Of a DNA stretch of 64,000 nucleotides, positions 17,679 to 26,206 are shown piece after piece. The notes beneath the pieces are model-generated. The model saw only the letters and a list, made by a program, of their open reading frames with translations. It searched no databases and had not been told where the DNA came from. Source of the stretch: UBA1672 sp964351365 (GTDB lineage: Bacteria > Pseudomonadota > Alphaproteobacteria > Micavibrionales > Micavibrionaceae). Position 1 is the stretch's first letter. Each line of letters opens with the position of its first letter. Position numbers and translations under genes: made by a program. The DNA lies in contig CAYGNP010000011.1 in assembly GCA_964351365.1 (NCBI GenBank), positions 12,211 through 76,210 of the forward strand, in the 5' to 3' direction.

Positions 17679-18377
17679 ATGCGCGCGCAAAAATCTGAAG
17701 AGTTTGTTCCGATTATATTCGTAGACTTTGCAGATGATATGAGCAGGGTGATGAAAGAGGCCTTAGAGGGTGATCCTGATCTTGTTGTTGTGCGCAAATT
17801 TATGGGTGCAGATGCGTGTGATGATATGCGGAATCTTAGTCATGATTTAATGAGGACGTTGCCCAATAGAGCTGCTCAGGGGCCGTATTTTTTCTCGTTT
17901 GATGTTTTGCCGCAAAACACGCAAACACAAAGGATTTTTCGTACATTGCAAGTTGAATGGAACGATGAGTTTGAAATAGACAACGCATTTAAGCGTGTTT
18001 TTGATCAAATGCTTACGTTTCAAAGGGCGTGCATTATTGATACAAAAAAATTAAATGAGGATAATAAAATTGTCCGGCCACAAATTATTCATTACCCCAC
18101 TGGCGGGGGATTTTTTGACTGGCATGAGCATCCAAGATTGCCTACAAATTATGGTATGATCCTGAATTTATCTAAGCATGGGCGTGACTTCAATGTTGGT
18201 GCGACTGAGGTGGTCACTGGTAATGGTGATGTAGTTAAGCTGGAGGATCATGTTGATATTGGTGATCTTATTTTATTTAAATATGATTTGAAGCACAGGG
18301 TTGCGCCGTGTGATCCGGATGAGGATCTGGTATTTAATGCGCAGGGTCGATGGACAGCGATTTTACCAATATATTAA
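17679..18377 (+). CDS. 2-oxoglutarate/Fe(II)-oxygenase-like protein
   Basis: 232 aa. The C-terminal half shows a double-stranded-beta-helix iron site pattern: DWHEH (proximal His/acid, near 149), a distal His in DLKHRVAPC and a following Arg in GRWTAILP, the expected 2-oxoglutarate anchor. GVQ-type prolyl hydroxylase motifs are not obvious, so the substrate class is unknown. The N-terminal 100 residues are not recognised. ATG start with AAAAGGGG upstream. It lies between tRNA-Ser and the glutathionylspermidine gene (33 bases downstream), suggesting a joint transcript. The assignment is from motif spacing only. Confidence 0.62.
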   Translation: MRAQKSEEFVPIIFVDFADDMSRVMKEALEGDPDLVVVRKFMGADACDDMRNLSHDLMRTLPNRAAQGPYFFSFDVLPQNTQTQRIFRTLQVEWNDEFEIDNAFKRVFDQMLTFQRACIIDTKKLNEDNKIVRPQIIHYPTGGGFFDWHEHPRLPTNYGMILNLSKHGRDFNVGATEVVTGNGDVVKLEDHVDIGDLILFKYDLKHRVAPCDPDEDLVFNAQGRWTAILPIY

Positions 18378-18410
18378 TTTTTAGCCCCGTATTGGGGTGA
18401 GGCATCTGGT

Positions 18411-20306
18411 ATGAAACCAAAATATGATGAGGGTTCTCTGCCGTTCGGGGCGGTTTTGGGTACAGCGCCGGGCGGCGTTAAATCTTATTCCAGTGATTAT
18501 GATACTGCGGATGATCGCGAATACCCAAGCAGAGCGTCTTATCGTAGTTATTATAACGGTATCTATATGGGATATAAGTGGCAATGCGTGGAATTCGCGC
18601 GGCGGTGGCTGTATGTTAATAAAGGGTATATTTTTAATGATGTCTCTATGGCGTATGAGATTTTTAATCTTCGATTTGTGCGGGATGTTTGCAACGATGC
18701 GCTTTTACCGCTTTATTCATTTAAAAACGGATCGCAGCGTTATCCAGAGTCAGGGTGTCTGCTTATCTGGGAGGAAGGCGGCGCTTTTGAACGTACGGGC
18801 CATGTTGCGATTATAACAGATGTTACTCCGGATTATGTGCGCATTGTTGAACAGAATATGGATTTTATGCCTTGGGCTGAAGGGGCAGATTATTCGCGGG
18901 AGATTAAGGCTAAAGTTGGTGCTGAGGGGGATTACTGGCTTGAGTGCTCTTTGAGCGACTCTACAATTTTGGGCTGGGTTATTCAAACGGACGATCCCAC
19001 CCATGCAGAGCCGGTGGAGGAGGCTAATCCGGCGCTGTTTAACCTCAAGATTCTGGATGTACCGTCCAGCAGCAGCGCATTCAAGCCGTGGCTGAATATT
19101 GCCAATGCAGATGAGGCGGCCTATGTGGAGATGATGGGAGGGCACAAGCTGAGCAGTCTGGAGGGCGATCATTTACGGTGTTTTTTGCTCTCTGAAACCG
19201 GGCAGAGGGAGCTGAAATCTGCGACGGATGAGCTGCATGGCTTGTTCATGCATGCGACGGATTATGTGCTTCAGCATGATGAACTGCTTGAGAAGTTCGC
19301 ACTGCCGCCAATGATTGTACCGCGTATCCGGCAATCGTGGAATAACCGTTTGAACCAGCTTATCACCAGCCGATTTGATTTTTGTCTCTCGGAGAAGGGG
19401 CTCAAGGTTTATGAGTATAATTGTGATTCAGCGTCCTGTTATATGGAGGCGGGCAAGGTACAAGGGAAATGGGCGAAGCATTTGGGCCTCAAGGCGGGGG
19501 AGGATGCAGGGCAGGATTTGTTTGAGGATCTTGTTGAGGCTTGGCGGGAGAGTGAGGTTGCCGGGATTGTCCATGTTCTGCAGGATGATGACCGGGAGGA
19601 AGATTACCACGCCCTGTTTATGAAGAGCGCAATTGAGGCGGCAGGGCATGAATGCGTGCGCGTTGTGGGTTTGTCGGATTTACGCTGGGATGAGCGGGGT
19701 GAGATTGTTGATGTGCAGGGTAATATTGTTAAGTGGGTTTGGAAGACCTGGGCGTGGGAGACGGCACTGGATCAATTGCGCGATGAAGTCGATGGGTGCA
19801 CTGTTCTTCATCCTGAATTATGGGTGGAGGGGCAAAGTCCGCGGCTGGCGGATGTTCTTTTGCGCAAGGATATTATGGTTTTTGAGCCATTGTGGACACT
19901 TATTCCAAGCAATAAGGCGATTTTGCCTGTGCTGTGGGCTTTGTTTCCCAATCATCCGCTCTTGCTCAATACGAGTTTTGAGATGAGTGATGAGCTTATG
20001 GCCTCTGGCTATGTGGTTAAACCTATTGTCGGGCGGGGCGGGGCAAATATTCAAATGTTTGATCAAAAGCAGCGCGTTCTGGAGAATAAAGCCGGTAAAT
20101 TTTCCGAACGGGATCAGATTTATCAGCAATTATGGCCGCTTCCCAAGATTGGGGGGTATTACGTGCAGGTTTCTACTTTTACGGCGGCAGGGAAATATGC
20201 GGGCGCAGGAGTTCGGGTGGATAAAAGCATGATTATTGATAAAAACAGCGATTGTATGGCGCTGCGGGTTGATGAGAATGAGACGTTTTTAGCACGACCG
20301 GTTTAG
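18411..20306 (+). CDS. gsp: Bifunctional glutathionylspermidine synthetase/amidase
   Basis: 631 aa, close to the 619 of E. coli Gsp. The N-terminal CHAP amidase (~1–200) has its catalytic Cys at residue 59 in KWQCVEFARRW, the same number as in E. coli, and His in GHVAIITDV. The C-terminal ATP-grasp synthetase (~210–631) has the GSP_synth segments EKGLKVYEYNCDSASCYMEA, LLNTSFEMSDEL and KPIVGRGGANI. It joins glutathione to spermidine and can reverse the reaction, linking polyamine and thiol-redox pools. Catalytic features look intact. The 3' end overlaps the convergent M50 gene by four bases. Confidence 0.94.
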   Translation: MKPKYDEGSLPFGAVLGTAPGGVKSYSSDYDTADDREYPSRASYRSYYNGIYMGYKWQCVEFARRWLYVNKGYIFNDVSMAYEIFNLRFVRDVCNDALLPLYSFKNGSQRYPESGCLLIWEEGGAFERTGHVAIITDVTPDYVRIVEQNMDFMPWAEGADYSREIKAKVGAEGDYWLECSLSDSTILGWVIQTDDPTHAEPVEEANPALFNLKILDVPSSSSAFKPWLNIANADEAAYVEMMGGHKLSSLEGDHLRCFLLSETGQRELKSATDELHGLFMHATDYVLQHDELLEKFALPPMIVPRIRQSWNNRLNQLITSRFDFCLSEKGLKVYEYNCDSASCYMEAGKVQGKWAKHLGLKAGEDAGQDLFEDLVEAWRESEVAGIVHVLQDDDREEDYHALFMKSAIEAAGHECVRVVGLSDLRWDERGEIVDVQGNIVKWVWKTWAWETALDQLRDEVDGCTVLHPELWVEGQSPRLADVLLRKDIMVFEPLWTLIPSNKAILPVLWALFPNHPLLLNTSFEMSDELMASGYVVKPIVGRGGANIQMFDQKQRVLENKAGKFSERDQIYQQLWPLPKIGGYYVQVSTFTAAGKYAGAGVRVDKSMIIDKNSDCMALRVDENETFLARPV

Positions 20307-22423
20307 AGGCCGCTTTCCTGAATTATAATGCTCAGGGCCTTGCGGTAGAATTTTGTAAAAAGGCTCTCGCGCTCTGAGGTGATATAGGCTTTGCCGAGCG
20401 CTGTGTTCTCTATATTTGCTGGCTTTTCCAAAGCAATGGTGACTTTGTAGAGCTGTTCCTTTGGGCCGCTGGGGCCGTTTTTTGCATTTGTGCGTATGAT
20501 GATCTGTCCGCCAAAGTCAGAGCCAAGTTCGGGGTAGGGCAGGGATTTTACTGCACTGGTGTCGATGCGCGCGATTGTGCCTTTCAGGGGGGAAAAGGCG
20601 CCGTTGGGGTAAAAGAGGGCGCTGTTTCCCGTGTTAATGCGCGCGAGCTGGGTCTCCGGGACGAAGGCCTCTATTTGATACGTTTCGGAGCGTATAATTC
20701 CAAGGAATTCTTTTTCCTGTGCCCATGCCCCTGTTTTGAGGGTTGAGGGGATATCAGAGATGACGCCGTCAATCGGGGCGGTGATGATGAGTTCTTTGCG
20801 CTTTGCCTGCTTTAGATCAAGATTGGCCTGTTGTTCGTTTAGTTTTTCGTTGATCAGGCTTGCTTCGCGGTAATAATCTTGGTCAACGGATTTGTTGCTG
20901 AGGTCTTTTTGGAGGATATTTTTTTTCTGCTCTATGCGTTTTATATCGAAAAGAAGGTCTTGGTTTTCCAGTATAAAGGCGGTTTCACCCTCTTGAATGG
21001 TTTGGCCGGAGGAAATGTTAATGTGCGTGAGCAGGCCGCCCGAGGAGGTGAAAAGGGGGATTTCCTGAGCGCTTTTAAGGATAGCGGGGGCGGCGATTTT
21101 ATTTTGCCAAGGGATGAAGATGGCGGCGACTATTAGTGTTAAGCAGGCTGCGTAAAGGGCTTTTTTGTTGCTGTGTATGTTCATTTTATTCCTGTTTTTG
21201 ACCCAATAAAGTGTTTCTGATGTGATTGGGCGGGCGATGAACCACCAGAGCTCGACAATCATCAAAAACAAGCCGAGGGCTTTGAAAAAGAGATGATAAA
21301 CCAAAAGTGCTATCCCTAGAAACAGGAAAAAGCGGTAGATCCAGACGCAGTAGGCATAAAAGATCAGCCAGTTTTCTGTTTTTGGGCTGAAATGCTCGGA
21401 TTTTTGTTCGTCTATGTCCCATAAGACTTTGCGCATTTTATGTTTGGCCAGTTTGAAGCTGCGCTCTTGCAGGTTGGGGATGTCGAGGAGATCGGAGAGC
21501 AAATAATAGCCATCAAAGCGCATGAGAGGATTAAGGTTGACAAAAAGGGTCATCAGCCATGTTACACCGGCCAATAGGTGCATGGCATCTTTGAAGGTGC
21601 CTTCGGGGGCGATCGCCCAGAGGATTGAGGCGATTGCGGCGAGGCTTAGCTCTGCGATCATGCCTGCTCCGTCGATGGTGAGGCGCTTTTTGCGATCAGT
21701 CAGGCGCCAGGCGTCGGTTGTGTCTGTCCAGAGGAGCGGCCAGAGCACGATGAAGGCAATGCCCATTGCGGGTACGCGGCAACCGTAATATTTGCAAGTG
21801 AGGGCGTGGCCAAGCTCGTGGATGATTTTTGCAAAGGCCAGCGTAAAGAAGCCTGCGAGCAAACCGCTAGGGCTTTGCAGGATTTTAAAGCCAGCGATGA
21901 ATTCATCCAGATCGCGCAACACAAGATAGGCCCCTATGCAGGCAAAGATCAGGATGAGTTTTAGGATGATCGGGCGGAAAAGTTTATCGCTTATCGGTTT
22001 TAGAGCGCTCAGAAGTTTATCGGGTTTAACGAGCGGGATGCGGAAGAAGAGATAATTTTTAAGTAGCGCCTTGAACCAGTTTTTTTGGCTATGGGCGGTC
22101 TTTATTTTGAGTAAATGCTGCGTGTCTTGTGGCGTTTTGGCTTGCAGCAGACATGCAGATTTCAGAAAAGCGTAGATGGCGCTCACGTCCTTTTCGCCCG
22201 GGCGCAAAGTGGTGTGGGCGATAATGTCTTGAATAATTTTTACAGGATTGGCCGTATTCCAGCGTTTAAGAATTTCAAATTCCAGCCAGCCGATGCGGTA
22301 GAAGGTTCCGGCTGCGGGATCTTGCAGGGTCCAGGAGGGGGCGCCGGAGGGCATAGAAGGGCCGGGCAACAAAATGAGGTCTTCGCGCAAATGTTCCCAT
22401 TGTGCCGACGGGTTTGCGGTCAT
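20303..22423 (-). CDS. M50 metalloprotease fused to HlyD-type periplasmic adaptor
   Basis: About 706 aa from the ATG at 22423, two bases after the upstream adaptor's stop. Order: an N-terminal PqqD-like ~100-residue region (GTFYRIGWLEFEILKRW); a multi-spanning membrane core with an M50 (site-2-protease) zinc motif HELGH at 202–206 and the third-ligand motif NPLMRFDGYY with Asp at 304; another membrane helix (AACLTLIVAAIFIPW); then a lipoyl/HlyD barrel and coiled coil (LTHINISSGQTIQEGETAF and ITAPIDGVISDIPSTL). Both zinc-site motifs look intact, so proteolysis is plausible but unproven. It is the last gene of the giant-protein operon. It may cleave or guide the cargo, or serve only as an inner-membrane platform. 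Confidence 0.88.
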   Translation of the reverse strand: MTANPSAQWEHLREDLILLPGPSMPSGAPSWTLQDPAAGTFYRIGWLEFEILKRWNTANPVKIIQDIIAHTTLRPGEKDVSAIYAFLKSACLLQAKTPQDTQHLLKIKTAHSQKNWFKALLKNYLFFRIPLVKPDKLLSALKPISDKLFRPIILKLILIFACIGAYLVLRDLDEFIAGFKILQSPSGLLAGFFTLAFAKIIHELGHALTCKYYGCRVPAMGIAFIVLWPLLWTDTTDAWRLTDRKKRLTIDGAGMIAELSLAAIASILWAIAPEGTFKDAMHLLAGVTWLMTLFVNLNPLMRFDGYYLLSDLLDIPNLQERSFKLAKHKMRKVLWDIDEQKSEHFSPKTENWLIFYAYCVWIYRFFLFLGIALLVYHLFFKALGLFLMIVELWWFIARPITSETLYWVKNRNKMNIHSNKKALYAACLTLIVAAIFIPWQNKIAAPAILKSAQEIPLFTSSGGLLTHINISSGQTIQEGETAFILENQDLLFDIKRIEQKKNILQKDLSNKSVDQDYYREASLINEKLNEQQANLDLKQAKRKELIITAPIDGVISDIPSTLKTGAWAQEKEFLGIIRSETYQIEAFVPETQLARINTGNSALFYPNGAFSPLKGTIARIDTSAVKSLPYPELGSDFGGQIIIRTNAKNGPSGPKEQLYKVTIALEKPANIENTALGKAYITSERESLFTKFYRKALSIIIQESGL

Positions 22424-22425
22424 GG

Positions 22426-23772
22426 CTAAATTCCGAGCTGTTTTCGTATTTCCGTGAGCGGGATGCGCAGGATTTGCCAAATGAGGGGGCGGCGGGGGCC
22501 GTATAATTTTGCAGTGCCTTTCAGCCCGAGGCGTTTTTCCTGTGTGTTTAGTGCGTCTAACCATTGAGCTTTCAGGCGGTAAGAGATTACGCCGGCTTCA
22601 TCCTGATTGGCGCGGTAGCTATGGAAGGTTAATGTTGCCTTGAGGGGTTTGTCGGGCCGTGCGTTAGAAAAAAACAAGATTGTTGCATCGTTTTCAAGCG
22701 GGATTGCATCATGGGCAGGCAGGCGGATTTCAAGCTCTGTTGTGTCTTTATCGGCCAAGAGCATGATGCGCTCGCCGATGGAGACGGGCCTGCCGAGCCA
22801 GTCATAGGCGTCTTCGAAAATCACTGTTCCGGATTTTGGTGCACGGATTATGCTGCGGGCAATCAGGCTTTCGTAATAGTCGAGATTGGTTTTTTCCTGT
22901 TCGACCTTGCCTTGAAGGATGCTGAGGCGGGCGCGAGCCTGCGCGCTGTTCATGGCTTCTTGCGCGGTTTGTCGCAGCTCTGCCTGCGCGGTATTCAGGG
23001 TGTTTTGTGAAATTTCTTTTTGTGCGCTCAGGGCGGCCTGATCAAAGCGGATCAGGATATCGTCTTTTTCGACTTGCTGATTGGGTGTTACCAGAATGTC
23101 TTCGATAATGCCATTGACAGGCGCGCGGATTAGATCAGGGCTGTGCGGGATGATTTCAGCAGGCGCAAGAACGGATACACGAAAGGGGAAAAGCATTAAA
23201 ATCGCGGACCCTGCCAGAAATATGTTTCGGGTCTTGGAGGTTTTTAGCTGGTGCAGTATGTACAAAATGCTGCGCTCTTTTTTCTGCTTTGATTCAAATT
23301 CATGCGCATAAATCTGGCTGATTTTCTCGATGAGGGGCGTTTCATTCTCGCGCCATGGCGATTTTCTGGCGAACATGAGGAGCCCAATTTTTTTGCCCTC
23401 GCTGCTCAGCAGGGGTGTGCATATGATCTGGGCTGGGAGGAATTTTTGTGCGTCTTGATCGAGGGTTTTAATATCGATCATTTTTGTTTGGGTTAGTGAG
23501 GAAAGCTGTTGTTTATAGAGCGTTTTGAGATAGGCGGCATAGGCTGAATTCTTATCTGGCTGTGCCACGCCCGACAAGGCGGTGAGATTGGGTATATCGG
23601 TGTTCGTCTCCCATAGTGCTGCCTGTTCGTATGTGATAAGGGTATTGGTTTCATTCACTGCGATAAAGCGCAATTCCTGAAGGTTTGCGCGGTTTACACG
23701 TTCATAAAGGCCTAGAAGGCCAGTGAGAATAAAACGATCGTCTTGCGCGGTATTTTGATTATTCACTGCCAT
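22426..23772 (-). CDS. HlyD-family adaptor with N-terminal GAF-like domain
   Basis: 448 aa. Residues ~10–165 look like a cytoplasmic GAF domain (FIAVNETNTLITYEQAALWE, ICTPLLSSEGKKIGLLMFA). A single membrane helix follows near 183–202 (IFLAGSAILMLFPFRVSVL), then a periplasmic lipoyl half-motif (IRAPVNGIIEDILVTPNQQV), coiled coil, second lipoyl half (IRAPKSGTVIFEDAYDW) and a barrel domain. A sensor-type domain on an adaptor is unusual and may gate export. The start overlaps the upstream adaptor gene by 14 bases, so translation is coupled. Confidence 0.86.
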   Translation of the reverse strand: MAVNNQNTAQDDRFILTGLLGLYERVNRANLQELRFIAVNETNTLITYEQAALWETNTDIPNLTALSGVAQPDKNSAYAAYLKTLYKQQLSSLTQTKMIDIKTLDQDAQKFLPAQIICTPLLSSEGKKIGLLMFARKSPWRENETPLIEKISQIYAHEFESKQKKERSILYILHQLKTSKTRNIFLAGSAILMLFPFRVSVLAPAEIIPHSPDLIRAPVNGIIEDILVTPNQQVEKDDILIRFDQAALSAQKEISQNTLNTAQAELRQTAQEAMNSAQARARLSILQGKVEQEKTNLDYYESLIARSIIRAPKSGTVIFEDAYDWLGRPVSIGERIMLLADKDTTELEIRLPAHDAIPLENDATILFFSNARPDKPLKATLTFHSYRANQDEAGVISYRLKAQWLDALNTQEKRLGLKGTAKLYGPRRPLIWQILRIPLTEIRKQLGI

Positions 23773-24553
23773 TGCTGGGGTTCTCTGGGGCGGTGTGATC
23801 GTGATCTGGCGCTTTTTGTGGGGGCGTGAAGATGGCCTGGCCGCTCATGCCGGCGCGCAGTTCTGGCGCGGTTTCATCAAGTGCGCCATAAGCTTTGACG
23901 GATTGTGTAACCGGGTCAACGCGTCCACCAATGCGGGTTATTTTGCTTTTGTATTTCATGGCGGTTTCATCGATTTCTATGGAGAATGCTGCGCCGGGTT
24001 TTAGCCAACTGAGCCAGAGAGAGGGAATAATCATTTCAATTTCCATTTCGCCGTCGCCAACAATTTCAATCATTGTGTCGCCTTCGCGGGCGGAGTTAAA
24101 GGGTTTGGTAGAAAGGGCAGATATTCTGCCGGAGAAGGGTGCGGTTATGTTGCACTTTTTGACCTGAATTTGTGCAAAATCACGGGCGGCTTTTGCCTCT
24201 TCCAGCTCGGCTTTGAGGACATCGATTTCGGTTTGGCTGGAGGAACCTAGATCATAAAGTTTTTGTGCTGATTTCAGGAGTGATTGTTGTTTGTTTATGC
24301 GCGCTTGTGTTTGCGCAAGGCCGGATTGTTGTTCGCTGCATTCGAAGGTGATGAGGATGGCGCCTTCTTCAACGTGCTGGCCATCTTTGGCGAGCGTTTG
24401 TGTGACTTGTCCGCTCATGGGGCTGTTGATTCGCGCTTCTTGCAGGGGTTTTAGCTGCACGCGGATTGTTTCATTACTGTCTTGTGCATTTGCATTCAAG
24501 GGCAGAAGGAATAGGAGAGCGGTAAATGTTTGAATTGAGTATTTCATCATCAT
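23759..24553 (-). CDS. Periplasmic adaptor subunit (HlyD/RND-type) with signal peptide
   Basis: 264 aa. The N terminus (KYSIQTFTALLFLLPLNANA) is a cleavable Sec signal, so this is a free periplasmic protein, not an inner-membrane-anchored adaptor. Lipoyl halves INSPMSGQVTQTLAKDGQHV and ITAPFSGRISAL flank a short coiled coil; then a beta-barrel. It has two cysteines (in TFECSEQQ and VKKCNITAP), placed so that a disulfide is possible. It lies 34 bases downstream of the TolC-like gene. The start could be any of the first three Met codons. Confidence 0.88.
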   Translation of the reverse strand: MMMKYSIQTFTALLFLLPLNANAQDSNETIRVQLKPLQEARINSPMSGQVTQTLAKDGQHVEEGAILITFECSEQQSGLAQTQARINKQQSLLKSAQKLYDLGSSSQTEIDVLKAELEEAKAARDFAQIQVKKCNITAPFSGRISALSTKPFNSAREGDTMIEIVGDGEMEIEMIIPSLWLSWLKPGAAFSIEIDETAMKYKSKITRIGGRVDPVTQSVKAYGALDETAPELRAGMSGQAIFTPPQKAPDHDHTAPENPSNGSE

Positions 24554-24587
24554 ACAGGTTACCGCGCTTGGCTCGATTATAAAAGAG

Positions 24588-26168
24588 CTAAGATTTCTCT
24601 GGTGCTTTGTATTCTTCTTCTTTTTCAGGGGCCTGCCTGAAATGAGAAAAAGATTTTAGAACATCGCTCAGGTCTTGTTGTAACAAGGTATTGAGGGAGT
24701 GATCGACGATGACGCTCAAATCTTCCATAGATGTCGCGGCATGGCCTGAGGGCACAAGATCTACGCCAACAGAGACCAGAAGGTTGGTGTAGGCGGCTTT
24801 GGCCTGGCTGAGCGCGTTTCGTTGTTGTAGACGTGAGGCAAGAGATTGGGCGGAGAGCTGAATTTTTTCTAGCTCTGTGCCAGAGTCGGCTTGTCTGGAA
24901 TCGTTACCGATTTTAAGCATTTTTTGTTCGATCGTGCTGAGTTCGCTTGCAACTTCATAATTATCGAAGGCTTGCGCGTATTGGCTGTAGCTGATGGTGA
25001 CCTGTGAGAGGACAGCAGCGGATAGGGCCAAGCGGCGAAGCTGGGCGATTTCAACTTGCGTTTTTGCGGTTTCTATTGCTTTTGGTGCTTGCAGGACGCT
25101 GATCAGGTTCCATGTCGCGCGGGCGCCGAGTTCCTGATAATTCTGGAATGCAAGGAAACGGTTCGAATCGTAATTCGTTGATCCAAGTACGGAAACGCCA
25201 GGGAATATGCGGATAATTTCTTTTGTGACTGCGTTTTTGTCGATGCGTTCCTGATAGGTCTCTTCGCGTAGTTCGGGGCGGTAGACCAAGCTGAAATTCT
25301 GAAGTGTTTCAACATTTCTTGGGATTGCAGGTAAATATGAAGCGCTTTCATCCGGCTGCGCGAGGACAAAATCCTGTGTTGGCGCAAGGTTGATGAGCGA
25401 GCCGAGCTGGGCTTTTGCAATGATAAGCTCTGAGTGCAGGCTTTTGAGCTGCGAGGTCACCTGTAGAAGGCTGCGGCGGTATTCGAGTGTTTCGATTGGT
25501 GGTTTTAGCCTTTGATCTTCGATTTTCTTGGCATCAATCAGGGCTTGATCGGTTTTGATGATCAGGTCTTCGACCTCGGGGAGAAGGGTTTGCGCTGTGA
25601 GGGCGCGCCAGTAGGCATCCTGAATTTCTTTGACCATATTGTTCATCACGCGTCTGCGGCGCTCAACGGCAGAGAGCACGCGGTCTGATTGCTGCTTTGC
25701 GGTGTAGTAGCTGAGGCCGAAATCAAGCAGGTTCCAGCTGAATCCTAGGTCAGCAGTGGTGACAACGCGTTCTTCGGAGTAGGAGGGCTCGAGCGATTCC
25801 TGGCGCGTTCTAAGAGAGATGCTGGTGGTTGCGCGTTCATCGCTGCGCCAGCCGTAACCTGCGTTTGCGGCGATACGGGGGAGCATATTGAAGTTTGCAA
25901 GGGTGAGCTGATTGCTTTGCAGGACTTCCTCGAACATGCTCATTTTAAAATCGAAATTGTATAAAAGTCCGCGGGAGATTGCATCTGAGAGCGTGAGTGG
26001 GGCGGTTAGCGCGGGGGCGTCTTTATAGAGTTCGCCCATGTCACTACTGGCGCGCTCGGCGTGCTGCTCGTTCTGAATCGGCTTTGGAGTAACCAAGCAC
26101 CCTGTTAGTGTGATTGAGACTGTGCTGAGCAGCATAAGTCTTGAAATGTTTGCGGACATAGTTTTCAT
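24588..26168 (-). CDS. TolC/OprM-type outer-membrane efflux lipoprotein
   Basis: 526 aa. The N terminus has a lipobox (SITLTGC, Cys at 24), so it is an acylated outer-membrane channel as in the OprM/NodT group. Two OEP repeats can be followed (ALTAPLTLSDAISRGLLYNF at the start; ETAKTQVEIAQLRRLALSAA in the second), with helical heptad-like stretches and a disordered charged C terminus (EKEEEYKAPEKS). It should form the trimeric exit duct. It starts 38 bases after the giant gene and precedes the adaptors, so it belongs to the same operon. Confidence 0.9.
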   Translation of the reverse strand: MKTMSANISRLMLLSTVSITLTGCLVTPKPIQNEQHAERASSDMGELYKDAPALTAPLTLSDAISRGLLYNFDFKMSMFEEVLQSNQLTLANFNMLPRIAANAGYGWRSDERATTSISLRTRQESLEPSYSEERVVTTADLGFSWNLLDFGLSYYTAKQQSDRVLSAVERRRRVMNNMVKEIQDAYWRALTAQTLLPEVEDLIIKTDQALIDAKKIEDQRLKPPIETLEYRRSLLQVTSQLKSLHSELIIAKAQLGSLINLAPTQDFVLAQPDESASYLPAIPRNVETLQNFSLVYRPELREETYQERIDKNAVTKEIIRIFPGVSVLGSTNYDSNRFLAFQNYQELGARATWNLISVLQAPKAIETAKTQVEIAQLRRLALSAAVLSQVTISYSQYAQAFDNYEVASELSTIEQKMLKIGNDSRQADSGTELEKIQLSAQSLASRLQQRNALSQAKAAYTNLLVSVGVDLVPSGHAATSMEDLSVIVDHSLNTLLQQDLSDVLKSFSHFRQAPEKEEEYKAPEKS

Positions 26169-26206
26169 AGTTTACTCCAATTATGTAATGATTATTGTTT
26201 CCGGGG

